Assembly (NCBI GenBank): GCA_017307755.1
Contig: JAFKGQ010000012.1
Coordinates: 1 to 64,000, forward strand
Direction of reading: 5' to 3'
DNA length: 64,000 bases
Source of the DNA: Chitinophagaceae bacterium
GTDB lineage: Bacteria; Bacteroidota; Bacteroidia; Chitinophagales; Chitinophagaceae
Shown: in pieces, positions 25,025 through 32,253 of the stretch
How positions within the stretch are numbered: the stretch's first letter is position 1
How the letters are laid out: every line of letters starts with the position of its first letter
Position numbers and translations under genes: made by a program
Notes under the pieces: generated by a model
What the model was told of the DNA's origin: nothing
Seen by the model: the letters and a program-made list of their open reading frames with translations, nothing else
Database searches by the model: none

Positions 25025-25426
25025 TTAAAATATTGGCTTGTTCATTGCCTGGTACTGTTCAGGCGATAGCAAACCATTTTGCTCATAAAGTGTATGAGGA
25101 AAAATAAAGGCCACCCATCCGATGTGTTCCGGCTGTTGCAACAGCATGTTCCGCCAGTCATTAGAAAGCTCCGGATTATAGGTAAGGACTTCTCCATCGA
25201 CGGGCATATGAATGGGTATCTTATACTCTCCTGAATGAATGATTGCCAAAAGGTCCCCAGCTCTTTTCATGTCTCCACTATCGTCAAATTCAATCCGCCC
25301 GATCTGTTTGATCCCAGTCAGTTTGAAAGCACATACACCAACATAAGCAAGCGACCCCTGGAAGTTGATCCATTCATGATCGTGCGTATAATAAAGGATA
25401 TTTTCAAACGTGGGAGAGCTTTTCAT
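25025..25426 (-). CDS. GcvH-like protein, lipoyl lysine lost
   Basis: 133 residues from ATG 25426 (MKSSPTFENILYYTHDHEW); the longer frame starts at a GTG inside the Crp/Fnr-like element. YTHDHEWINFQ and GVCAFKLTGIKQIGRIEF match H-protein and the paralogue at 21319. In the hairpin the corresponding segment reads HSGEYKIPIHMPVDGE: aligned from PVDG backwards, the lipoyl-lysine place holds Glu, and the nearest Lys is two residues away. The protein is probably not a lipoyl carrier, unless the hairpin register shifts. It heads the methyltransferase unit. Confidence 0.68.
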   Translation of the reverse strand: MKSSPTFENILYYTHDHEWINFQGSLAYVGVCAFKLTGIKQIGRIEFDDSGDMKRAGDLLAIIHSGEYKIPIHMPVDGEVLTYNPELSNDWRNMLLQQPEHIGWVAFIFPHTLYEQNGLLSPEQYQAMNKPIF

Positions 25427-25467
25427 GGAACGAAGGTATTCCAGGTTACTATCGCCCGCGTTGAATC

Positions 25468-25497
25468 TTATCACACAAAAATGTGACTTTTATCACC
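25468..25497. promoter_or_regulatory. Crp/Fnr-like box, copy 2 of a conserved 29-bp element
   Basis: The core TGTGACTTTTATCACC (25482-25497) is close to the classical TGTGA-N6-TCACA, and a TTATCAC half-site precedes it at 25468-25474. It differs from copy 1 (22559-22587) at only four positions over 29 bp. It is placed between the GcvH-like gene (minus) and the PhnA-like gene (plus). The -7 element TACCTTTG for the plus gene begins about 34 bp after the box. Confidence 0.75.
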
Positions 25498-25530
25498 GGA
25501 CAGACGCCCGATCAATACGGAAAAAAGCAA

Positions 25531-25538
25531 TACCTTTG
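25531..25538 (+). promoter_or_regulatory. Bacteroidota -7 promoter element for the PhnA-like gene
   Basis: TACCTTTG fits TAnnTTTG, and lies 21 bp before the start codon, so the predicted transcript has a very short leader. No clear TTTG at -33 is seen; the Crp/Fnr box sits upstream instead, as expected of an activated promoter. Confidence 0.45.
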
Positions 25539-25558
25539 CTCTCATTTTAAAAAAAGGA

Positions 25559-26149
25559 ATGATGGAACTGGAAGAGCAACTGCGGAAAAGAAGCGGTAAC
25601 AAATGTGAAATGTGCGGGTCTGGTGATACGTTAAAACTATATGAAGTACAGCCTCAATCCGGCAGCAACCAGGATAATTGTATGTTAGCCTGTGACAAGT
25701 GCCAGGCGCAAATTGACAGAAAAGAAGAGCTGGATAACACCCACTGGAGCCGTTTGTCGGAGACAATGTGGAGCGAAGTACCAGGGATACAGGTAATATC
25801 CTGGCGTATGCTTAACCGCTTAAGACATGAAAGCTGGGCGATGGACAATCTGGAAATGATGTATCTCAGTGAGGAAACATTGGCTTGGGCTAAAGCCACC
25901 GGCGATCATGATAATGACGCCTCCGTTGAGCTGCATAAAGATAGCAACGGAAAGGTATTGCGAGACGGTGATGCGGTGATCCTGATAAAGTCACTGGATG
26001 TAAAGGGGTCTACTTTGAATGCAAAAATGGGTACTGTCGTAAAGAATATCCGGTTAGTACAAGACAATACAGAACAAATTGAAGGTAAAATAGAGGGCCA
26101 GATAATCGTCATCCTTACCAAATACGTAAGAAAACAGAACAGCAACTAA
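25559..26149 (+). CDS. PhnA/YjdM-family zinc-ribbon protein
   Basis: 196 residues; two adjacent ATGs at 25559 and 25562 both follow AAAAAGGA. The N-terminal zinc ribbon has KCEMCGSGD and ACDKCQAQID (two CxxC pairs about 30 apart). The C-terminal part carries the PhnA signature (DSNGKVLRDGDAVILIKSLDVKGS...KMGTVVKNIRLV). Despite the name, the family is not shown to act in phosphonate use. It is divergent from the GcvH-like gene across the Crp/Fnr-like box and may belong to that regulon. Confidence 0.9.
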   Translation: MMELEEQLRKRSGNKCEMCGSGDTLKLYEVQPQSGSNQDNCMLACDKCQAQIDRKEELDNTHWSRLSETMWSEVPGIQVISWRMLNRLRHESWAMDNLEMMYLSEETLAWAKATGDHDNDASVELHKDSNGKVLRDGDAVILIKSLDVKGSTLNAKMGTVVKNIRLVQDNTEQIEGKIEGQIIVILTKYVRKQNSN

Positions 26150-26226
26150 CTTAAAATTCCTGCTTATTATTTTATTTCTAAGTAGCTGTGTTTATATAAA
26201 ATAAGCGCTTTAATTAAAAAGCGCAC

Positions 26227-27018
26227 TTACCCGGCAAAATACATATTTTTTAATTCTTTTCTCGATGCTTCAGCACCTATTTCCTGGCGTCTGTTATAGA
26301 TTGCCTGTGATTTTTTTCCGGCAAAATAACGCAGCTGGTCTTTATTGTCCGTTGCTGCTTCATAGATAACATCAGCAATCTCTTCAGGTTTGGAATCGGG
26401 ATTGATCATGCCCAGCATTTTCTTTTCAACCGCATCGTAAAACGGAAGCGGTGTCACGTCTGAATTGTGGCTGAATAACTCCGTCTTCGTTGCACTTGGC
26501 GCAACTGTTTTAATCCCAATATTAAACATGGATAGTTCGATTGATAAACATTCGCTCCAGCCTTCCACTGCCCATTTCGTACCATTATAAACGCTGGTAA
26601 AGGGAAAACTGGTATGCCCGCCTATGGACGTAACATTGATGAACAAACCGTTTTTTGCCTCCCTGAAATAAGGGATAAACTCTTTGGTTACACGCACCGT
26701 TCCAAGGAAGTTCGTCTCAATCTGCCGAACCATATTTTCATCCGTAAATGCCTCTAAGGCACCCATGAGGCCGTATCCTGCATTATTTACCACTACATCA
26801 ATGTTAAATAAAGAGGCTGCTTTTGATACGGTCAATCTGATTTGTTCTAAGTTGGTAACGTCCAAAGGCAAAAGTGTTACATTTTCCAACTGCGACAGAT
26901 CGGTTTCGTTTTCAGGTTTGCGCATGGTGGCTATGACATTCCAACCCTTAGCTTGAAACAGCTTTGCTGTTGCCTTTCCTATTCCAGATGAAGCTCCAGT
27001 AATGAATATTGTTTTCAT
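26227..27018 (-). CDS. Short-chain dehydrogenase/reductase
   Basis: 263 residues. TGASSGIG at about 7-14 is the NAD(P)-binding glycine motif, NNAG follows at about 84, and SVYNGTKWA holds the catalytic Tyr and Lys. Length is typical of classical SDRs, and the tail resembles those often annotated as ketoreductases. It is divergent from an HxlR regulator 82 bp away, which is the usual arrangement for HxlR-controlled oxidoreductases. Substrate unknown. Confidence 0.9.
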   Translation of the reverse strand: MKTIFITGASSGIGKATAKLFQAKGWNVIATMRKPENETDLSQLENVTLLPLDVTNLEQIRLTVSKAASLFNIDVVVNNAGYGLMGALEAFTDENMVRQIETNFLGTVRVTKEFIPYFREAKNGLFINVTSIGGHTSFPFTSVYNGTKWAVEGWSECLSIELSMFNIGIKTVAPSATKTELFSHNSDVTPLPFYDAVEKKMLGMINPDSKPEEIADVIYEAATDNKDQLRYFAGKKSQAIYNRRQEIGAEASRKELKNMYFAG

Positions 27019-27063
27019 AAATTAAATTTTCCTTTTGAAGACACAAAAGTAACCCACATAAAG

Positions 27064-27096
27064 TATATATTTGATACCTGTATACAAAAGGATACT
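27064..27096. promoter_or_regulatory. Repeated GTATA/GATAC half-sites, probable HxlR operator
   Basis: Between the divergent SDR and HxlR genes lie GTATATA, GATAC, GTATAC and GATAC in about 33 bp. HxlR proteins commonly bind inverted repeats of this kind in their own divergent promoters. Half-sites are seen; function is inference. Confidence 0.4.
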
Positions 27097-27100
27097 TAAA

Positions 27101-27448
27101 ATGATGCCACAGGACGAAAAAAGATTTCAGGAAAAGATTCGGGCAATACAGGATACTATGTTTGTAATAGGCGGGAAATGGAAAATTCCTGTTATTCTTT
27201 CAGTATATCGTGGGAATAGGCGTTTCAACGATATTCTGGCTTCCATACCCAAGATTACCAATCGAGTATTGTCCAAAGAATTGAAACATCTGGAGGAAAA
27301 TTTACTGATCAGTAGGACAATCGTAAGTAAATACCCCGTAAGGATTGAATATACTGTAACAGATTATTGTTTGAGTATAGATAAAGTAGCAAAGCCAATG
27401 GAAGAATGGGGCAAAGGCCATAAAAAGAAGATTAGTAAGCAAAGCTGA
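27101..27448 (+). CDS. HxlR-family transcriptional regulator
   Basis: 115 residues from ATG 27101; the frame could start at TTG 27071 but that lies in the putative operator. The winged helix is typical: MFVIGGKWKIPVILSVYRG, FNDILASIPKITNRVLSKEL, LISRTIV..YPVRIEYTVTDY. HxlR members sense quinones, aldehydes or oxidants. No CxxC-type sensing cysteine is visible near the N-terminus. It is divergent to the SDR at 26227. Confidence 0.9.
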   Translation: MMPQDEKRFQEKIRAIQDTMFVIGGKWKIPVILSVYRGNRRFNDILASIPKITNRVLSKELKHLEENLLISRTIVSKYPVRIEYTVTDYCLSIDKVAKPMEEWGKGHKKKISKQS

Positions 27449-27650
27449 GGCGCAAGTCAAGTATAATAATACTCTCAAAGTGTTTTTAAAGGTCAATGAA
27501 ATTCACCAACAGGTGTTGTAAAGTGGCCTGTGCAAGTCCTAGTTCGCCTACCAGATCACCGCAAACGCAGGCATTCTTTTTTACGCGCTTGAAAGGATAA
27601 TAGGTTATCGCAGTACAGACTATTTTAAAGAATACCGTCCCAACGGTTTA

Positions 27651-28382
27651 ATGGAAATAGCAGCCAATCATTCGAAGTATTTTGATAGGAAAGTGACAGA
27701 TCAGGGTATTGATGTTAGACCGAAATCCAATTTAGATAGCGTGTATCAATCAGCCGATAAGATGGAAGGTGTGCCGTTTAGTGAAGTACTGAAATTGCCC
27801 CCGGCCCCGTCAGAACGAAAAACAAGAGATACAGTAATTACCTACATCCTTGTAAGCCATTTCAGGAACAAGTATCTCACGTTCCTGCTACCCTGTTTAG
27901 GCATTTTGAACAAATCGCGAGATAACATTAAGGCATTCTATTACTTCATTAGTGATACGGAGAAGGAATACGACCTATTTTTAACTGATGATCAAAGAAC
28001 ACTGAACAAGTTATGCTATGAAATGTGGCGGCAAGTTGAAACGCAGGCCGGTTCATTGCTAGAAGGTGAACCGGAGCAGGAGCGCTCGCCCGCTGGTATC
28101 TTCGGCTTGTGGGAAAAGGCAATGCCGCTGCTATTGCAACAGGAATTTATTTACAGCTATGGTCTATATAATAAGCGGGAATTAAAGGAGAAACCCCAAA
28201 GAACGAGGATTGAGCGCATTACCCTAATGAAAAGCGGAAAAAAGCGACACTTTTTTGACACACCGGAAATAAAAAAGCCTTGTAAGTCAATGCTTTACAA
28301 GGCTATAAAAGTGCACCGGACTGGAAATTTCTCGAACCACTTCCTAGCGGATTTGAGGTCGATTGCTGAATTACTCGCCTGA
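27651..28382 (+). CDS. Uncharacterised protein, probably 5'-truncated
   Basis: I do not recognise the family. 243 residues from ATG 27651, but the same frame stays open for 36 codons upstream (from 27543) with protein-like content (YQITANAGILFYALERIIGY) and no ATG, GTG or TTG before the stop at 27540. So the true N-terminus is probably missing. The tail (from about residue 215) reads into the repeat at 28271-28432. The protein is helical and charged, with no membrane segment. Its island context suggests a degraded mobile-element passenger. Confidence 0.5.
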   Translation: MEIAANHSKYFDRKVTDQGIDVRPKSNLDSVYQSADKMEGVPFSEVLKLPPAPSERKTRDTVITYILVSHFRNKYLTFLLPCLGILNKSRDNIKAFYYFISDTEKEYDLFLTDDQRTLNKLCYEMWRQVETQAGSLLEGEPEQERSPAGIFGLWEKAMPLLLQQEFIYSYGLYNKRELKEKPQRTRIERITLMKSGKKRHFFDTPEIKKPCKSMLYKAIKVHRTGNFSNHFLADLRSIAELLA

Positions 28383-28432
28383 TGTTGAATGTGTTGTGCT
28401 TTTGCATAACACTATATTTGTTAAACAATCTC
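28271..28432 (-). repeat. Dispersed 3' element, copy A
   Basis: On the minus strand it runs from a TTGTTTAACAA-like palindrome (TTGTTAAACAA, 28418-28428) through a hairpin (28391-28412), a conserved core (TGGTTCGAGAAATTTCCAGT) and GTGCAC to an intrinsic terminator. AGCCTTGTAAG (28276-28286) pairs with CTTTACAAGGCT (28293-28304), and six A lie next to it, which are T on the minus strand. Copies B (34601-34770) and C (37248-37417) have the same order. It lies directly after the minus-strand ATPase gene. Confidence 0.65.
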
Positions 28433-28482
28433 GGCTGCTCAGATTACAGGGCTTTTCCCGCAATCGGATGACATGGTAGTAA

Positions 28483-29757
28483 TCAGTATTTCGCGTCGTC
28501 TTCCGGATGTGCTGCCCTTTCGGCTATCGCCTTCTCAATTAATTGGGCTACTAGGGGGGCGATTTCGATATTTCGTATGGTTTGTTCAAAGGGTTCCTTT
28601 CCGATTTTTACGTAAAGCTTTCCTATGAATTCATCCGCGAAGCTACTGGCAATAACTGGTATATGGCCCCAGTCCAGATAGATCGGATATCCGGGTTTTG
28701 CTGCGATAAGATTTAACAGTTTAGTTCGCATTTCCCGTCCCGCCGATCTGCTACCAGTGCCCATAGATTGCTCGTCCATCTTAAGGAGCAGCGCTTCTTC
28801 GGTTGGCAACTCATATTTTGCATCTACAATGGTATAAGGTACATATGGCGAAGTTCCAAACGTTAATGCTTTCGATACAGAGAAATCATGACTAATGCGA
28901 ATTTGGCCGCTTACGCAAGTACCCTTGAACCCTCTGGTGGATTCTTGCAAATGTGGTGCAGTCGCAGACTCAGCGATGGTAAGTCTTCCGGAACCACTTA
29001 GAATGTCTAACGATCCGCCCGTCATGGTAGTAATACGGTGGGTACCTGCGAGCCCATTGCCCATGCCATGAGCTCTGTTTCGGGTGATTCCCGTTTTGAT
29101 AGCCTCCACTATTGCCTCGATATCAGTCTCTAATTTGGGGAATCCTTCTTTAAGCGAATTTAGAATCCCTCTTCCAGCGTCTGCGACAGAAAATGCGATT
29201 ATGTCGTTATCGGGATAGGCAATCACCTGCAGAAAGCCGCCTGGCGCTGAATTAGAATGATTGATCACATTGTCGCAAATTTCGTTGACAGACCACTCCA
29301 AAGCGGCCAGAATGTCCCCTGGCATTTCCATGTGGCGCATGACTATTTCCATAAAGCCTTCGAGCAGTGCTGGTAATTCTTCGTAGGTGGAAAATTGCCC
29401 TAGAAATTGCCTCCGGCGGGCCTGGGATCTTTCTGAGAAATTCTTTGGATCTAACAAATGCGCCCAATTGGTTGATGTAAAGAACTTTCTAGCTGTAGGG
29501 AGTTTGGGTGGGATAACAGAGATTTCATGCCCTTGCAATCTTAGATTCGCCGTTGTGGCGATAACACCAAGCATCCCGTTGGCAAAAGCCTTTGCGACCT
29601 TTGAAAAGTCGAGTGTGAGGCGGTAGTTAGACTCGCGATCCCCCCATTCCTGGACCGCAGCTGCAAATTGTGGCAGCACTCCAGTGGCGATTCGCTCCGG
29701 AAAAACTATACGGTTCTTAAAGCTTTCATATTTTACAAGATGCTTGATATCAATCAA
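28483..29757 (-). CDS. GHKL-type ATPase with C-terminal DUF4325 (STAS-like) domain
   Basis: 424 residues from TTG 29757 (no ATG nearby). About residues 1-110 resemble a STAS-like fold (YRLTLDFSKVAKAFANGMLGV). A GHKL ATPase follows with the N-box ALEWSVNEICDNVINHSN, DAGRGI (G1) and GMGNGLAG (G2). The C-terminal part has DUF4325 features (YPIYLDWGHIPVIASSFADEFIGKLY). The architecture recalls the anti-sigma kinase/STAS partner switch, here placed on one chain. Its target is unknown. It stands alone and is followed by repeat A. Confidence 0.75.
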   Translation of the reverse strand: MIDIKHLVKYESFKNRIVFPERIATGVLPQFAAAVQEWGDRESNYRLTLDFSKVAKAFANGMLGVIATTANLRLQGHEISVIPPKLPTARKFFTSTNWAHLLDPKNFSERSQARRRQFLGQFSTYEELPALLEGFMEIVMRHMEMPGDILAALEWSVNEICDNVINHSNSAPGGFLQVIAYPDNDIIAFSVADAGRGILNSLKEGFPKLETDIEAIVEAIKTGITRNRAHGMGNGLAGTHRITTMTGGSLDILSGSGRLTIAESATAPHLQESTRGFKGTCVSGQIRISHDFSVSKALTFGTSPYVPYTIVDAKYELPTEEALLLKMDEQSMGTGSRSAGREMRTKLLNLIAAKPGYPIYLDWGHIPVIASSFADEFIGKLYVKIGKEPFEQTIRNIEIAPLVAQLIEKAIAERAAHPEDDAKY

Positions 29758-29930
29758 TTAATTGTTTTTTCGATTTGATTAAATTTGTCGGATCATTAGT
29801 ATTCACCTCCCAATTGCCTAGTAATACAATTTTTTTTGCTATATTTGTAAAAACCAAAGAGGATTTCTGGCTCAGAACATCCCGCCTGATCTTACAAATG
29901 GTAATTTCAGTGACTAAATATCGTATAAAA

Positions 29931-29954
29931 TGCCCGCTTCGGCGGGCGTTTTAT
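29931..29954 (+). terminator. Strong intrinsic terminator-like hairpin
   Basis: GCCCGC (29932-29937), loop TTCG, GCGGGC (29942-29947), then GTTTTATTTT. No plus-strand gene I trust lies just upstream, so it may mark the edge of an inserted segment or the end of an unrecognised short RNA. Confidence 0.65.
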
Positions 29955-30015
29955 TTTGCATCAATTCTTTGCTTTAAATATCAAAGGGGGGCTCCAAGGA
30001 GCAGCATTGAAGTGG

Positions 30016-30378
30016 CGATTGGGAGTTTATTCCACATTCTCTTTCCTTGAAAGAGTACAGGGACCCGTATGTGGTCTTTAAACGGTTTTTCAAATTCAAA
30101 GAGCTGCCGAAGTGGAAAAGTGAATTGCAGGATATCCTCAGCTATGCGTTGGGAAAGGACAACCTTTTTGAAGCCGGTTCTAATATTGACTGCCTGTCAA
30201 TTTACTTGCATCTGACGAAATTGATTGAAGCCGCCCATTTGATTGATGTAAGGGAAATCTATCACATCGGGGGGATGATGAAGCACAGGATCAAATGAAT
30301 AACGTGCTGGGAAAGAAACAACCTTCGCGGGGTACTTCATTGCCCGCTTATTAGTCCGTCCCTTGTTTGGTGCTGCGT
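30016..30378 (+). repeat. Partial duplicate of 51409-51771
   Basis: About 363 bp match the stretch 51409-51771, including the last coding part of the gene at 51083, its stop, and one arm of the 25-bp inverted repeat that follows (here one G shorter). Similarity ends at GCTGCGT in both. It indicates either a remnant of a second element of the same family or a recombination between the two. Confidence 0.85.
30017..30298 (+). pseudogene. Truncated copy of the 51083 gene (C-terminal part only)
   Basis: The frame DWEFIPHSLSLKEYRDPYVVF through GGMMKHRIK (stop 30296-30298) is nearly the same as the last about 95 residues of the 202-residue protein at 51083-51691. The N-terminal 110 residues are absent, and no start except a TTG at 30047 remains. 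The piece is otherwise free of stops, so loss is probably recent. Confidence 0.8.
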
Positions 30379-30395
30379 GAAAAGTATTCCCGATT

Positions 30396-31307
30396 TTAAA
30401 CAACGCTTTTTCTGCGATAATTTGCGGGAGTTACACCAACTTTTGTTTTAAAAAGCCTATTAAATGCCGCTTCAGATTGATAACCTACTCTACTCGCTAC
30501 TTCACTGATGTTTTCTTTGCTTTCTGATAAAATTTCTTTCGATTTTAAAATGCGCCAGTTGGTCAAATAACTTAATGGTGTTTCGCCTACTAATCTTTTA
30601 AATTCTCTGCAATACAACGACCGGGACATCCCTGCAGTTGCAGCTAATTGATTTAATGTCCAATCTTTTTCAGGACATTCATGCATGGACTTTAAAGAAT
30701 TACTAATTCTATTATCCTTTAGGGCCATAAGAAACCCACCTTTTATATCTACCTGCTCTAAATAAGCACGAATAATTAGTACAAAAAGTATATCAACCAA
30801 TCGCCCTAAAATTAATTTACTTCCTATTTTTTCAGCACTTATCTCTTCATTCATTAACACTGCGGCCTGTTGCAGCCACAAGTTTAATTCTTTAGTAGTA
30901 TTTATATGTATCACTTTAGGTAGCGACTTAATAAAAGGATGTTGTACAGATGGAGTAAACTCAAAATGCCCCCCCATTAATATAGTCTCTTCATCTTTTC
31001 CTTGAAATAAAGGCCTCCCACTTCGAAGAGCTTTACCGAATTGCGAAGCTGGCACACAAGTAGTATTCGGTTTGCCTGAAATGCGATGTGTAGAACCATG
31101 AGGTATACAAACAAAATCGCCCACGTTCATTTTTATAACCTTTTCACCCGGTACTCGCAAATAGCAAGTCCCTTTTAAGAGCCTCCAAAACTGTGAGCGT
31201 GAATCTTGCTGTATTTCTATACCCCAAGATGATGAAGTAAAATGCAATTTCGGATAAACAACTGTTTTTAATTTGGCACTCTCTAAAACACCACTTAATG
31301 CATCCAT
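30396..31307 (-). CDS. AraC-family regulator with cupin sensor
   Basis: 303 residues. N-terminal cupin-like domain (VPGEKVIKMNVGDFVCIPHGSTH); C-terminal double helix-turn-helix (WTLNQLAATAGMSRSLYCREF; ISEVASRVGYQSEAAFNRLFK; GVTPANYRR). This is the Bacteroidota/Proteobacteria type that often controls a nearby oxidoreductase. It is divergent from the SnoaL-like gene (103 bp gap), which is its probable target. Confidence 0.9.
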   Translation of the reverse strand: MDALSGVLESAKLKTVVYPKLHFTSSSWGIEIQQDSRSQFWRLLKGTCYLRVPGEKVIKMNVGDFVCIPHGSTHRISGKPNTTCVPASQFGKALRSGRPLFQGKDEETILMGGHFEFTPSVQHPFIKSLPKVIHINTTKELNLWLQQAAVLMNEEISAEKIGSKLILGRLVDILFVLIIRAYLEQVDIKGGFLMALKDNRISNSLKSMHECPEKDWTLNQLAATAGMSRSLYCREFKRLVGETPLSYLTNWRILKSKEILSESKENISEVASRVGYQSEAAFNRLFKTKVGVTPANYRRKSVV

Positions 31308-31410
31308 AGCTTAAATATATACGATTGAGCAAAAATAATGGACTTATTGATATCAATAGCACAATTTAGGTAAATACTTTTGTGACCATAAGACCTAAAA
31401 CAAACAGAAA

Positions 31411-31908
31411 ATGAAAAGACTAAAAATTACATTATTTGCCTCGTTAATGGCAGCGACCAACTTAGTATGTGCCCAAGGACTTCAATCTAAAACCGCAGTA
31501 AACAAATCAGCAATGGAAAATAACAAAGAAGTAGTAATCAAATTCAACAAAGCGTATTGGGAATCTGGAAATGTAGAAATCGTCAAAGAATTCTTGGCAG
31601 ATAATTATGTAAATCATTTTGCGCCACCAAATGGTCCAAATGATGCAAGTTTAATGGTTCATTTCATAACGGGCTTTAGAAAAGGTTTTTCAGATGTTAC
31701 CGTTGAATTTAGCGAAGTGTTAGGCGAAGGAGATAAAGTGTCTTTGATAAAGACAATAAAGGCAACTCACACAGGTGATTTTATGGGAAAGGCAGCGACT
31801 GGAAAAAAAGTCGTATTACATATAGTTGAAATTGATACGTTGAAAGATGGTAAAATAACAGACACGTGGGCTTTAAGTGATTTTCCACAAGTAATTCAAG
31901 CGCTTTAA
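31411..31908 (+). CDS. Secreted SnoaL/NTF2-like protein
   Basis: 165 residues, signal peptide (MKRLKITLFASLMAATNLVCAQG). The rest is an alpha+beta NTF2 cone: KEVVIKFNKAYWESGNVEIVKEFLADNYVNH, FSDVTVEFSEVLGEGDKVSLI, TDTWALSDF. This is the ester-cyclase/SnoaL_2 type. Such proteins may hydrolyse or isomerise small lipophilic compounds, but many are orphan. Divergent from the AraC gene at 30396. Confidence 0.82.
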   Translation: MKRLKITLFASLMAATNLVCAQGLQSKTAVNKSAMENNKEVVIKFNKAYWESGNVEIVKEFLADNYVNHFAPPNGPNDASLMVHFITGFRKGFSDVTVEFSEVLGEGDKVSLIKTIKATHTGDFMGKAATGKKVVLHIVEIDTLKDGKITDTWALSDFPQVIQAL

Positions 31909-32253
31909 ACTATTAGAGGGTCGCCAACGGACTATGACCGAAGGCGTAAGTTATGTTCGGATCAGCCAGGTTACGGACACCATTGTTCGGACTAGACGCC
32001 TCGAAGATCAAAGAAGGAAAAGATAAATATAAGATCCAGATCCGTAACCTGGCCGTTCAGCGTGCTGCTGACTCGTAAGATCGGCGATTTTAAATAGAAA
32101 TCCGACGGCGTTATCAGCACGCAAATCCGGGAAGGTGCACAACAGGCTGAAACAACGGCATTTCTCGGGAATGCGTCGCCGCGCATCGCGTTCTTCATCG
32201 GGAAAAAATGTTTATTAAGGACAACAATTAGTAACTTAAGAAGGATAGAGATA
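31909..32253. other. Gene-poor gap with a 13-bp inverted repeat
   Basis: 345 bp between the SnoaL-like and SDR genes. GCCAGGTTACGGA (31965-31977) and TCCGTAACCTGGC (32041-32053) are perfect inverted copies 63 bp apart. The base composition is more GC-rich than the flanks. Several short frames with protein-like content are present (for example around 31998-32075), but none has a believable start, so this is probably decayed foreign sequence. No terminator or tRNA is seen. Confidence 0.55.

Noticed and set aside
21319..25426. Glycine cleavage system
   Set aside because: Only H-protein-like genes are present, one without the lipoyl Lys; gcvT and gcvP are absent from the window.
29775..30050. 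91-codon plus-strand frame upstream of the truncated copy
   Set aside because: It runs through a strong terminator hairpin and into the duplicated segment, so it is not a believable gene.
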